Counted from the stretch's first letter, positions 47,893 through 57,424 are shown. The stretch is 64,000 nt of DNA from Hylemonella sp. (GCA_030680575.1 JAUXVI010000024.1:1-64000), one strand, 5' to 3'. Notes: generated by a model from the sequence alone, not told the origin. A program made the numbers and translations.

Positions 47893-49536
47893 TCAGTGCG
47901 CCGGTTCCGCCAGATGCACTCGATTCCGACCGGCCTTCTTGGCCTGGTACATGGTGGCATCGGCCAGATCCAGGATGGCGTCGAGATCAGTTTCCCGGGC
48001 GGCAAACAAGGTGACACCCACACTGGCCGTGCAGTGATGTTCCACCACCGTGTCCAACTGGCCTTCCGCCTGAATGGAGAGGATGTAGGGTTCGGCCAAT
48101 CTGGCACGAATCTTTTCGGAAATTCGCATGGCCTCCGAGATGGCGACGGCTTCATCGCTGTCCAGATCCATCACCAAAACGACGAACTCATCGCCGCCAA
48201 AGCGGGCAACGGTATCCACTTCACGCACACTCTGCTTCAATCGGGCCGCGACTTCGACCAGCAGCAAGTCGCCGGCCGCGTGCCCCTGTGAATCGTTCAA
48301 TGACTTGAAGTTGTCAAGATCCAGAAAAATCAGTGCGCCGCGGTGTTCCGTGCGCTTGTTGCTGGCAATGGCCTGATGGAGACGATCCACAAGCAAACGG
48401 CGGTTGGCCAGCGACGTGAGCGGGTCGTGAAACGCCATCTGACGAATCTTCGTCTCCAGCTTTTTCTGCGCTTCATGCATGGCGTTGAATTGCCCGGCCA
48501 ACCGGTCAATCTCGTGGATTCCCGAGGTCGTCGGCGCATGAATATCTTGCTCTTGCAGGGTGGCGGCATCGGCTGCAGCACCCAGTGCCTTGAGGGCTTG
48601 CCGCACGTGACCGCTGAATAGCCATGCCAGGACCACGCCAGAGCCAATAAAACCGACCAGAGACAGCGCCACCAGGGTCAGCAATCGATAAAGGTCTCGG
48701 TACAGAACATCCTTGGTCATCGCCACCACAACGGTCCATCCTGTGACGCTTGATTTTTCGTATGCCAAGAATGTGGGGCTGCCTTCGAGTGAACGGCTGG
48801 CCATCGTGCCTCGCCCATGGCTGGCAATCTGCTGCCGCAAATCATCCGTGGCTTTGCGGGCAATCATCTTTGCCTGGCTGAGATTTCTCGCCACGACCGT
48901 ATCTTGCGCATCAAGAACTGTCGCAATCCAGCCCCCAGGCAACTTCTGTTCAACCAGAAGGGTGTTGAACTGCTCCGGAAACAATCCGACACTGAGCACG
49001 TAAACAGGTTTCCCATCCTGCAAGACAGGCACGTCGATGCTGATCAGCGGACGTTTCAGCACCGATCCGATGAACAGATTGGAAATGGCCGGTAGACCGG
49101 TCTGGATCACTCGTTGGAGTTGCTCAGGATTGCTATGACGAGGCAAGGTATCGGTCAGGGGCCTTGCCGTATTGAATAGCTGCCACCCCTGAAGATCACT
49201 CAAGACGTAATTGTTTCCCGAGCCAACCGCCTTGGCCACCTCACTGGCCTGCCGATAGAAGGCCTCCAGGTTGTGGACCATGAGGCTCTCGGACCTCGAG
49301 AGCGCAATGGCGATGAACTGGGCTTTGATCAACTCCGCATCAATGGCGCTCAGAAGCGCGCGGGCCGTCCGTTGTGCATCTTGTTCCAGGCTATTTCGCT
49401 CGTTCTGATAGATAGCGTAAGAAAGCGCCAAGCCGATCAAGAGCCCAGGGATCAAGGCGATGATGAAAAACCAACTCAGACCTGGCATTGAATTTGCCAG
49501 TTTTGACAAGAAACCGCGAACTTGAGAAGGGGGCAT
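47893..49536 (-). CDS. Membrane-bound diguanylate cyclase (GGDEF)
   Basis: A 547-residue signalling protein. One membrane helix near residues 20-43 is followed by a periplasmic sensor domain (Cache-like, about residues 45-275) and a second helix with HAMP-like region; then MAFHDPLTSLANRRLLVDRL and the active GGDEF at residues 447-451. The inhibitory I-site (REVD five residues before GGDEF) is present, so product inhibition by c-di-GMP is expected. It makes c-di-GMP from two GTP in response to an external signal. It converges on the degenerate HD-GYP gene. Confidence 0.92.
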   Translation of the reverse strand: MPPSQVRGFLSKLANSMPGLSWFFIIALIPGLLIGLALSYAIYQNERNSLEQDAQRTARALLSAIDAELIKAQFIAIALSRSESLMVHNLEAFYRQASEVAKAVGSGNNYVLSDLQGWQLFNTARPLTDTLPRHSNPEQLQRVIQTGLPAISNLFIGSVLKRPLISIDVPVLQDGKPVYVLSVGLFPEQFNTLLVEQKLPGGWIATVLDAQDTVVARNLSQAKMIARKATDDLRQQIASHGRGTMASRSLEGSPTFLAYEKSSVTGWTVVVAMTKDVLYRDLYRLLTLVALSLVGFIGSGVVLAWLFSGHVRQALKALGAAADAATLQEQDIHAPTTSGIHEIDRLAGQFNAMHEAQKKLETKIRQMAFHDPLTSLANRRLLVDRLHQAIASNKRTEHRGALIFLDLDNFKSLNDSQGHAAGDLLLVEVAARLKQSVREVDTVARFGGDEFVVLVMDLDSDEAVAISEAMRISEKIRARLAEPYILSIQAEGQLDTVVEHHCTASVGVTLFAARETDLDAILDLADATMYQAKKAGRNRVHLAEPAH

Positions 49537-49719
49537 TTCCTACGGTGGGCAAAGAAGTGATTGACCTCAAGTGTCATTCTATGAGCTTGGGCCGTATGCG
49601 CCCGATAGACAGGCCCACCCCATGCTTGAGGCGATTGATCTCGTCTGTCTGTTGAATGTCAATGTCTGCCTGTGGCACCCAGCCGCCTAGCCTGGCTTCT
49701 CGTCAAACGCACTCACACG

Positions 49720-50997
49720 TCACGGCGTCAGCCCCTGGCTGCGCAGGATCGCTGCGTGCAAGCCTTTCAAGGTGGTTTTCAACGTCTCGGTCAGTGACGC
49801 CGGGCCATTGTCCGGGTCGATCGGCAGGCGGTTGTAGACCACCGCCCAGGTCAGGCCATCGGTGCGCCGCTCCAGAAAAGAATGGGTACCGGTGGACAGC
49901 GCGCCGGAATGGTTCCAGCCACTCGGGTCGACCACCCAGCCGAGTCCGCCGTTGGCATTCGGGATCTTCGGGTCTTTCGTGCTCATCAGCGCCACGGTGG
50001 CAGGCTGCAACAAACGCGGCACACCCGAGCGCCCATCAATCGCATCGGCAAAACGCACCATGTCGGCAGAGGTCATGACCCAGCCGCCATGCGCGTCCAT
50101 GGCAGCAAGGTGAAAGCCGTTGTAGGCCTCCGGTCCGCTGCCGCGTCCGGTTTGTGAAGGCACCGGGGGCCAGCGCGGATCGTCTTCATAGACCACCTCG
50201 CCGGGCCGGCGCTCGGCCAGCGTATCGCCGCCGATGCGGGGGCTCTGGCTGCCGATCGGATCGAACACCAGCCGGCGCATGGCCTCGTCATACGGCAGGC
50301 CGGTCTTTTGCTCCAGCACCCGGCCCAGGATGTTGTAGCCGAAGTTGCTGTAGCTGAAATGCGTTCCCGGCTCCCGTTGCAGCTCACGGAACTTCAACAT
50401 GTACTCGACCACATCGGCGGCACTGGCAGGGGCCGGCCGCTTGAGTGCCGCCGCGATCTGGACCAGATCGTATTGCGGCTCATAGACGTCCGAATCCCAG
50501 CCATTCGTGTGCTGCAGCAAATCACGCAGCGTGATCTTCAGCACGCGCGCATCCTTGACTTGCGCATAACGCGAACCGGTGAACAGACCACCCGGGCCAA
50601 AAACCGGGCGATCCAGTGCCGCGGGCAGCTCTGCCTCAAAAGCCTTGAGGACCGCCACCGCCGTCATCGGTTTGGACACACTGGCAATACGAAACAGCGA
50701 ATCAGGCTGCACCGCCTCGCGGGTCTCGCGGTTGGCCCAGCCAAAGCCGCGCTGGTAGATGATCTTGCCGTGGCGAGCCACCGTCAGGCTGGCTCCGGGA
50801 ATGTCCATGGTTTCAAGGATGTCGAGCATCGTCTCATCCACGTTGCGCATGGCAGCAACGGCGTTGCCGCTGACAGGCAGATGGACATCCGCCTTGCGTG
50901 GCTGAAACCAGCTACAGCCAGCCAACACCAGCGTGGCCAGTAGCAACAACAGATGCAAGCCACACCCCCGAACACCGCATGCTTGATTGCGTTTCAT
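49720..50997 (-). CDS. Beta-lactamase-family serine hydrolase, lipoprotein
   Basis: A 425-residue class C-like serine hydrolase. A lipoprotein signal (lipobox LVLAGC) anchors it in the envelope. The catalytic SVSK (IASVSKPMTAV) holds the Ser/Lys pair; YSNFGYNILG is the YxN motif; the third motif region is WNHSGALSTGTHS, where HSG stands for the KTG. Relatives are esterases or peptidases, not true beta-lactamases. I start at ATG 50997 because AAGGGGA is about seven bases before it; ATG 51003 sits right on that RBS. Divergent from the AAA+ gene. Confidence 0.85.
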   Translation of the reverse strand: MKRNQACGVRGCGLHLLLLLATLVLAGCSWFQPRKADVHLPVSGNAVAAMRNVDETMLDILETMDIPGASLTVARHGKIIYQRGFGWANRETREAVQPDSLFRIASVSKPMTAVAVLKAFEAELPAALDRPVFGPGGLFTGSRYAQVKDARVLKITLRDLLQHTNGWDSDVYEPQYDLVQIAAALKRPAPASAADVVEYMLKFRELQREPGTHFSYSNFGYNILGRVLEQKTGLPYDEAMRRLVFDPIGSQSPRIGGDTLAERRPGEVVYEDDPRWPPVPSQTGRGSGPEAYNGFHLAAMDAHGGWVMTSADMVRFADAIDGRSGVPRLLQPATVALMSTKDPKIPNANGGLGWVVDPSGWNHSGALSTGTHSFLERRTDGLTWAVVYNRLPIDPDNGPASLTETLKTTLKGLHAAILRSQGLTP

Positions 50998-51257
50998 GCC
51001 CATTCCCCTTCCGATTGCAGAACATCAAGCGCAACCTGGATAGTAGGCGCCCACGCAGGAATTATTAACGCTGCACACCACTGGCGCGACTTGCCGCCGT
51101 GGCCCATCGTGCTGCCGACGGAGCAGACATCGGCCAGGACTGGCGTGAACACGGGGTATCAACCCAAATGATCTTGCGTCAAAATTGATATATTCAGTAA
51201 AAATAATTGACACCAAGTTTCTTTCATGGGGGCTGTCGATTCCTAAGCTAACAAGGC

Positions 51258-53873
51258 ATGTCATCCAAGCGATTCGAAACACTGGCCATTGAGCAACTGC
51301 GCAAGCTGGCAGGTGGCAACCTGTTCATCAAGCCGGAGCCTGACGCCCAGTACCATCTGGGACAGCGTTACGCCCTGGGGACGGATGTCGAAAAAAACGA
51401 CCAGGAAGCGGCCTATTGGTTCCGCCGTGCTGCAGACTGTGGCCACGCCGAGGCGCAGCGCAACCTCGCGTTTGCGTATTTGCACGGCCGGGGCGTTCCG
51501 AAGAATGAAGCCGAAGGTATTCGCAGGCTGCGCATCGCCGCCGAATGGAACGATGCGCCCGCGCGGCGTCAACTCGGCTTCCACTATGCCACCGGCTCGG
51601 GTGTCCCCAAGGATGAAAACGAGGCAGTGCACTGGTTTCGCCTGGCGGCCGACCAGGGCGACTGCTTTGCGCAGTACAACCTGGCCTTTGCCTATGCCAA
51701 CGGCCGTGGCGTGTCCGCCAGCCCGCAGGACGCCGTGCGCTGGTACCAACTGGCCGCCGACCAGGGCATGCCGCAAGCCCAGTGTGAACTGGGACTGATC
51801 TACGAGCAGGGCCTCGGCGTGCCGGTGGACTATGAAAAAAGTGTCTACTGGAACCGGCTTGCCGCAGAGCAGAAGTATGCCGAGGCTTGCAGCAACCTGG
51901 GCTGGCTTTATGAGAATGGACTGGGCGTGCCCCAGGACCTGACGCAAGCGCAGCACTGGTACGAAGAAGCCGTACGACAGGATTTTGCGGAAGCGAAGGA
52001 GCGTTTGTCCAGGCTGCAAGAGCGGCGTACGCGTCTGCAGCCCATTCCTGAACACAACCTGCGCGCCGACGACTCCATTGCCGAGTACCTCGAATCCGCC
52101 TTCGCCGACTTTGTCGGGCTGGAAGTGGTCCGGCAGGAGGTCTTCCGCCAGGCCAGCTACATCCAGGTGCAGAAGCTGCGCGCACAGCAAGGCCTGCGCG
52201 TCCCCAGCTGGCCTTCACGCCATCTGGTGTTCCTGGGCAACCCGGGAACCGGCAAGACGACGATTGCCCGCATCATCGCCGGCCTCTACCAGCGGCTGGG
52301 CATCCTGAAGACCGACAAGGTTGTCGAAACCGATCGCTCCGGCCTGGTAGCGGCCTACATCGGCCAGACGGCGATCAAGACCCGGGCCGTGGTGGAGTCG
52401 GCGCTGGGCGGCGTGCTGTTCATCGACGAGGCCTATGCCCTGGCCCGCGAAGGAAGCCAGGACTTCGGACGGGAAGCCATAGAAACGCTGCTCAAGATGA
52501 TGGAAGACCATCGCGATGATCTGGTGGTGATTGTGGCCGGCTACACCGAGGAGATGGAGGGTTTCATCAACGCCAATCCGGGCCTCGCTTCGCGCTTCAA
52601 CCGTTACATCAATTTCCCGAACTACACCCCGGCCGAACTGCTGAAAATCTTCCTGAACTTCTGCAGCAAGCACTCCTACGTGCTGAGCGCATCGACGCAT
52701 CATGGCTTGCAGACCATCTTCAGCCGGGAAATTCAGGTCCAGCGCGAGCGCTTCAGCAACGCGCGTTACGTGCGCAACCTGTTCGAGAAGGTCATCGAGG
52801 CACAGGCCCAGCGCGTATTCGCCATGCCGAATGCCTTGAAATCGGACTTGCAGGCCATTCTTCCGGCCGATGTGGAGCTCGGACTGGGCGAGCCCCTGCC
52901 CGCTGACGACGGCATGTCATCCAACTACGAGGATGTACTGAAAAAACTCAATGGCCTGGTCGGACTGCGAAATGTCAAAAAACAGGTTCAGCGCCTGTTC
53001 GCTTTTGTCCGCCTGCAGCGCGCACGTGCCAAGGCCGGAAGCAAGGTACCCACCGGTTTCTCGCAACACCTGGTGTTCACCGGCAATCCCGGTACCGGCA
53101 AGACCGCGGTGGCGCGCATCGTCGCAGACCTGTACTGCAGCCTGGGGATCATTCCCTCCAACCACATCGTCGAGGTCGATCGCGCCGGGCTGGTGGCAGG
53201 TTATGTCGGCCAGTCGGCCATCAAGACCCTGGAAGTGCTGGAGTCGGCGCTGGGCGGCGTGCTGTTCATCGACGAGGCCTACGCGCTGGCGCATGGCGAC
53301 CATGGCAGTGACTTCGGCCAGGAAGTCATCGACACCCTGCTCAAATTCATGGAAGACCATCGCGATCAACTGGTGGTCATCGTGGCGGGCTACCCCGAGC
53401 CCATGAAGCTGTTCATTGACAGCAACCCGGGCCTGCGCTCACGCTTCAACCATTACATCGAGTTCGACGACTACGAACCGGACGACCTCCTCGGCATCTT
53501 CGATTCCTTCTGCCGTCATTCTGAATACACCCTCGACGCGCCAGCGCGCACCCTGCTGCGGGACAACCTGGCAGCGCTGTTCCAGGCCGGCCGAACCAGC
53601 GACAACGGCCGCTTCGTGCGCAACCTGTTCGAACGCTGCATCGAGGTACAGGCCGAACGGCTGGCACGCCTGGGCGAAAACCCGGGCGCCGATCTGAACG
53701 CCTTGACGGCCGACGATGTGTCGGACGCGCTCCGGGAGGTTCTCGCAGAACTGAACCGCCAGACGGTCGATACGGCCGAACTCACGCGCCATCATCCAGC
53801 AGGTGACGATTCTTTCGTCAGGGACCGTGCGCAAACGCGCCAGTCTCTTCAGACCTTGTCAAAACCTGAATAA
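51258..53873 (+). CDS. Sel1-repeat protein with two CbxX-type AAA+ domains
   Basis: A large 871-residue cytoplasmic protein. Residues about 28-250 form six Sel1/TPR-like repeats (FRRAADCGHAEAQRNLAFAY, FRLAADQGDCFAQYNLAFAY and relatives). Then come two complete AAA+ modules of the CbxX/CfqX/SpoVK group: Walker A GNPGTGKTTIARI near residue 327 and GNPGTGKTAVARI near 609; Walker B GVLFIDEAYALA near 384 and 667; each followed by SRFNRYINFPNY or SRFNHYIEFDDY and an arginine-rich sensor 2 stretch (NARYVRNLFEK, NGRFVRNLFER). The mix of helical repeats and CbxX AAA recalls EccA of type VII secretion. Partners are not evident; the ATG has only a close AAGG. Confidence 0.85.
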   Translation: MSSKRFETLAIEQLRKLAGGNLFIKPEPDAQYHLGQRYALGTDVEKNDQEAAYWFRRAADCGHAEAQRNLAFAYLHGRGVPKNEAEGIRRLRIAAEWNDAPARRQLGFHYATGSGVPKDENEAVHWFRLAADQGDCFAQYNLAFAYANGRGVSASPQDAVRWYQLAADQGMPQAQCELGLIYEQGLGVPVDYEKSVYWNRLAAEQKYAEACSNLGWLYENGLGVPQDLTQAQHWYEEAVRQDFAEAKERLSRLQERRTRLQPIPEHNLRADDSIAEYLESAFADFVGLEVVRQEVFRQASYIQVQKLRAQQGLRVPSWPSRHLVFLGNPGTGKTTIARIIAGLYQRLGILKTDKVVETDRSGLVAAYIGQTAIKTRAVVESALGGVLFIDEAYALAREGSQDFGREAIETLLKMMEDHRDDLVVIVAGYTEEMEGFINANPGLASRFNRYINFPNYTPAELLKIFLNFCSKHSYVLSASTHHGLQTIFSREIQVQRERFSNARYVRNLFEKVIEAQAQRVFAMPNALKSDLQAILPADVELGLGEPLPADDGMSSNYEDVLKKLNGLVGLRNVKKQVQRLFAFVRLQRARAKAGSKVPTGFSQHLVFTGNPGTGKTAVARIVADLYCSLGIIPSNHIVEVDRAGLVAGYVGQSAIKTLEVLESALGGVLFIDEAYALAHGDHGSDFGQEVIDTLLKFMEDHRDQLVVIVAGYPEPMKLFIDSNPGLRSRFNHYIEFDDYEPDDLLGIFDSFCRHSEYTLDAPARTLLRDNLAALFQAGRTSDNGRFVRNLFERCIEVQAERLARLGENPGADLNALTADDVSDALREVLAELNRQTVDTAELTRHHPAGDDSFVRDRAQTRQSLQTLSKPE

Positions 53874-53896
53874 GACTGCCGCGTTCCGCCTGGACA

Positions 53897-55009
53897 TCAG
53901 GCCTTGATCTCGCGCGCCGTGATCTGGTACTTGAAGGCGTCGGGTGCGTAGGAGTCAAGCCGCTCCTCAGCCGTCTCGCACACCGGGTACATCAGGAAGC
54001 CCAGCTTCGGCCCTTTGGCGCCGGGCAGTGCCACGTCGTGCGCCATGTTCCAGGCCAGCCAGTTGCCTTCCCAGCCGCCGAACAGCGCCTGGTTCACCGG
54101 TGCCACCACCGGGTGGCGGGTGTCCTTGATCCACTCTGCCGTCTCCAGGCGCATGACCTTGGCCACGTCGGCCGGGTCCATGGCCACCCAGCCGTAGTCC
54201 TTGAGGAACACTTCGGCGCGGCAGTGCTGCGCGCCCTTCAGGCTGGCCGGGTTGCCGCTCAACTCCTTGTAGCCGAAGGCTGAGGGCACCAGGCGCAGGC
54301 CGTACACATCGCGTGCCGGCAGGCCGACCGCGCGGCACAGGCCGACGAAGATGGCGTTGAGGTCAGCGCACTTGCCGCCCAGATTGCCGGTCTCCAGCAT
54401 GGTCTTGATGTCGCCTTCGCCGCAGCCGCGCGTTTTGGGTTCACGGTAGGTGTTGGCGACCACCCAGTCGTAGATCTTCTGCGCCTTCTCGACATCGGTC
54501 TTGGCGCCGCGCGTGGCTTCCAGTGCGGTCTTGCGCACGATGCCGTCGGTCGGCAGCAGCGCGGTGGAGCGGGTCCAGAACTTCAGGCTGGCAGCGTCTT
54601 CCTGCTCCGGCTTTTTGGCCGCCCAGTCGACTGCGCGGTTGCGGGTCTGGAGCCGGCTGGTGAGCTCGACCCAGGGCTTTTTCTCGCCGGCGGCGAATTC
54701 CACCGCCAGCAGCTTGGCGCCGTAGTGCGTGTCGCTGCCCATGCGGGCCTGGCCGTTGCTGGCGTAGGCGTTATCGAGCGACTGCTGCCAGTCACTGTCG
54801 ACCGACGGTATCGGCAGCCAGACGCGCGTGCTGCCCTCGGCGGCGAGGATATCGACCCGCGTGGTGACCTCGAAGGTGCGCCAGGCGCCGGGTTGGGGGT
54901 TGAACTGGCGCTGTGCCGGGGCGGACTGGGCGAAGCCGATGGCAGGCAGCGTGTAGGCGGCGGACAGGGTTGCCGCGTTCTTGAGGAATGTGCGACGCAC
55001 GGTGGTCAT
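53897..55009 (-). CDS. Exported transglutaminase-like cysteine protein
   Basis: A 370-residue transglutaminase-like (PF01841-type) protein with a twin-arginine signal (VRRTFLKNAATLSAAYTLPA). The catalytic triad is in place: Cys214 in NLGGKCADLNAIF, His262 in QHCRAEVFL and Asp278 in WVAMDPADV. The N-terminal domain before it is a beta sandwich. Bacterial members are mostly peptidases or of unknown role in the envelope. RBS GGAG. The stop converges on the AAA+ gene; upstream the gene is divergent from the Tgl-like gene, with 168 bp between starts. Confidence 0.85.
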   Translation of the reverse strand: MTTVRRTFLKNAATLSAAYTLPAIGFAQSAPAQRQFNPQPGAWRTFEVTTRVDILAAEGSTRVWLPIPSVDSDWQQSLDNAYASNGQARMGSDTHYGAKLLAVEFAAGEKKPWVELTSRLQTRNRAVDWAAKKPEQEDAASLKFWTRSTALLPTDGIVRKTALEATRGAKTDVEKAQKIYDWVVANTYREPKTRGCGEGDIKTMLETGNLGGKCADLNAIFVGLCRAVGLPARDVYGLRLVPSAFGYKELSGNPASLKGAQHCRAEVFLKDYGWVAMDPADVAKVMRLETAEWIKDTRHPVVAPVNQALFGGWEGNWLAWNMAHDVALPGAKGPKLGFLMYPVCETAEERLDSYAPDAFKYQITAREIKA

Positions 55010-55177
55010 AAAAGGACTCCGGATAGGTAGTAAAAACGCTGCCGGCGCAGGTCAAAATGCCCCGGAACCGCGTGCGACGTGCCCCTCGGGCACCGCGGGT
55101 GGATTATGACCCCGCCCACCCCTGTGTAATCCCCAAGTTTGCCCCCACATTTCCTGGGGTATATTGATCGACAAGTT

Positions 55178-56359
55178 ATGAGAATGCGGTTGGAGACATA
55201 CCACTCGATGATGCAGACGGACCTGCAGCAGGTGCCCGCTTGCCGCGGCATCGTGCTGCGCGGCACGGAAGGCATCTCGACCGCCCACATCCACCAGACT
55301 GCGCTGGAGCGGCTCGAAGCCAGCGAGCTGGCCACCCTGGTCCATGCCGAATCGGGTTGCGACAGCCAGGGCAGCTGGGTACGCCTGTGGCTGGACGCCG
55401 CCGCCGTGCAGGCCTGGGCCCCGGGTTTCAACACCCTGCAACTGGCACAAACACTGCAACTCGACACGGTGAACCAAGCGGCCGACCTGTTGCGCGAGAT
55501 CGTGCTCACCCTGCTGATGGGTCCGGTCGCCTTCGAATACCCGAGCATCGACGAACTGGTATCGGCCGTGCACATCCGCCGCAACATCGTGCAGGCGGCA
55601 CGCAAGACCACGCTGGCCTTCGACACCGCCGCTGCAGAGCGGCCTGAGAAATACTGGACCTACGACAAAGCCACCGGCTTCACCATCCTGCCCGGCGTGT
55701 CGCTGATCGACGCCCTGACCCAGGCTACCCAGCCGGAGATCTCCGGCACGATGTACGCCTTCTCCTGCTACCGCGCCACCGAGTACGTGACCCTGCTCGG
55801 CATCGCGCAGGAGTTGGCGCAGAGCAACCCGTCGCTGCTGGCGCAACTGCAGGAACTGTGGAGCCGGCGCGCCATCATGTCGGGCGAATTCCATGAGGTC
55901 TTCCTGCGCGAGCAGGGTTCGATGGAGGCGCCGCTGCCGCCTTTCTACTACGTCCCCGGCGACCGGACCTGGTTCCGCAACCCCGACGAGGCCTCCGCCA
56001 ACGCCTCGGGCTTTGAAGGCTCCTGGGTCATGTACAAGGGCGGCGGCCTGTTCACCAACTTCTGGAAGCACCAGCAGCCCTACACCCTGGTCAGCAAGTG
56101 CGTCGAGATCTACCACTGGCGCCATGGTCTGTACCAGGACGCGCAGGGCGAACACCGCATCGACGAGGTCCGCATCGAGCCGATGATCGAAGCCACGCTC
56201 AGCAACCCGGCCGAGCTGGCGCGCATCATGGCCCTGATGACACGCTACCGCGAACCGCGCGGTGTCTACACCGAAGCCGGTGGTGGCATCGACACCACGC
56301 GCGAGTTCGCACGCTGGGTCCGCCCCGGCACGGCCGACCTGCAACTGCCCACCGAATAA
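55178..56359 (+). CDS. Homologue of Bacillus transglutaminase Tgl
   Basis: A 393-residue protein that resembles the spore-coat protein-glutamine gamma-glutamyltransferase Tgl of Bacillus, as remembered. Shared blocks are VAFEYPSIDELVSAVHIRRN (Tgl has VQFDYHSIAEL then LKLRMN), KYWTYDKATG, YAFSCYRATEY (Tgl YAFECATA, with catalytic Cys) and VPGDRTWFRNPDEAS (Tgl LGDCLYFKNPEF). The Cys is kept (residue 197), but the Glu before it is Ser, and the Glu and His of Tgl active site (WRGEN, FAHG) read FEGSW and FTNFW. It is longer than Tgl (245) by an N-terminal 100 residues and a C-terminal tail. Start uncertain: ATG 55178, 55184 or 55208. Confidence 0.7.
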   Translation: MRMRLETYHSMMQTDLQQVPACRGIVLRGTEGISTAHIHQTALERLEASELATLVHAESGCDSQGSWVRLWLDAAAVQAWAPGFNTLQLAQTLQLDTVNQAADLLREIVLTLLMGPVAFEYPSIDELVSAVHIRRNIVQAARKTTLAFDTAAAERPEKYWTYDKATGFTILPGVSLIDALTQATQPEISGTMYAFSCYRATEYVTLLGIAQELAQSNPSLLAQLQELWSRRAIMSGEFHEVFLREQGSMEAPLPPFYYVPGDRTWFRNPDEASANASGFEGSWVMYKGGGLFTNFWKHQQPYTLVSKCVEIYHWRHGLYQDAQGEHRIDEVRIEPMIEATLSNPAELARIMALMTRYREPRGVYTEAGGGIDTTREFARWVRPGTADLQLPTE

Positions 56360-56368
56360 AATCCGGGG

Positions 56369-57421
56369 ATGCAAGCCCGGCAGACCCATATCGATGCGCT
56401 CAAGCTCATCGGCTCGCAACTGATCGTGCTGCATCACTTTGCCGCCTACGGCCCGCTGGCTGATGCCATGAGCCAGGCGGCCCCCACCCTGTCCGCCTGG
56501 CTGTACGACTATGCACGCATGGCGGTGCAGGTGTTCCTGGTGCTGGGCGGCTACCTGGCCGCGCGCAACCTGGCACCCGAAGGCCAGATCCGCATCGGCT
56601 CGCCCTGGCGCACGCTGTGGCGGCGCTACCAGCGCCTGGCCCTACCCTTCACCGTCGCCTTGCTGCTGGCCATGGTCGCGGCCATGCTGGCGCGCCACTG
56701 GCTGGCTGACGACTTCATCCCTGCCGCGCCCACCTGGGGCCAGACCCTGTCGCACGCCCTGCTGCTGCACAGCGTGCTGGATCAGGAATCACTCTCGGCC
56801 GGCGTCTGGTATGTGGCCATCGACTTCCAGCTCTTCGCCCTCATGACGCTGCTGCTCTGGCTGGGCCGGCGCCGCCTCTGGGCTGTGTTGCTGGTGCTGG
56901 GCCTGATGCTGGCCTCGCTGTTCTTCTTCAACCGCGATGCGGACTGGGACAACTGGGCGCTCTACTTCTTCGGCGCCTACGGCATGGGTGCCCTGGCCTA
57001 CTGGATCGGCAGCTCGCGCCATCCGGCCAAGCTGCTGGGGCTGTTGGCATTGGCCGGTCTGTTCGCGCTGATGCTGGATTTTCGTGGCCGCATTGCCCTG
57101 GCCCTGGTGGTGGCCCTGCTGCTGGCGCTGTTGCAGTGGCGCGATCACACCCGCCGATTCCAGTCGGTCATGCCGGCGCCGCTGTCGCGTGCCGTCGGCC
57201 TGTTGGGGCAAAGCTCCTACGCCCTGTTCCTGGTCCATTTCCCGGTGCTGATGCTGGGCAACGCGCTGTTTGCCAAACTGCTTCCGGCAGGCACCGCCAT
57301 GGCCATTGGGGTACTGCTGGCCAGTTGGGCGATCAGCCTGGGGCTGGCACTGCTGTTCGAGCGCTGGGTCGAAGCACCGCTCTCGCGCCTGGGTGGCTTG
57401 CGGCGCAAGTCAGCGCCGTAG
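56369..57421 (+). CDS. Acyltransferase 3 family membrane protein
   Basis: A 350-residue membrane protein with about ten hydrophobic segments. The N terminus THIDALKLIGSQLIVLHHFA carries the conserved His of acyltransferase 3 (OafA/WecH-like); RLALPFTVALLLAMV and SSYALFLVHFPVLML follow in the family order. Such proteins O-acetylate or acylate surface sugars or lipids. It starts 10 bases after the Tgl-like gene and is likely co-transcribed with it. It ends 3 bases before the convergent TlpA-like gene. Confidence 0.85.
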   Translation: MQARQTHIDALKLIGSQLIVLHHFAAYGPLADAMSQAAPTLSAWLYDYARMAVQVFLVLGGYLAARNLAPEGQIRIGSPWRTLWRRYQRLALPFTVALLLAMVAAMLARHWLADDFIPAAPTWGQTLSHALLLHSVLDQESLSAGVWYVAIDFQLFALMTLLLWLGRRRLWAVLLVLGLMLASLFFFNRDADWDNWALYFFGAYGMGALAYWIGSSRHPAKLLGLLALAGLFALMLDFRGRIALALVVALLLALLQWRDHTRRFQSVMPAPLSRAVGLLGQSSYALFLVHFPVLMLGNALFAKLLPAGTAMAIGVLLASWAISLGLALLFERWVEAPLSRLGGLRRKSAP

Positions 57422-57424
57422 ACA

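Noticed and set aside
55139-55165. TTGCCC and TATATT as promoter of the Tgl-like gene
   Set aside because: Spacing is only 15 bp and the -35 is poor; not strong enough to list.
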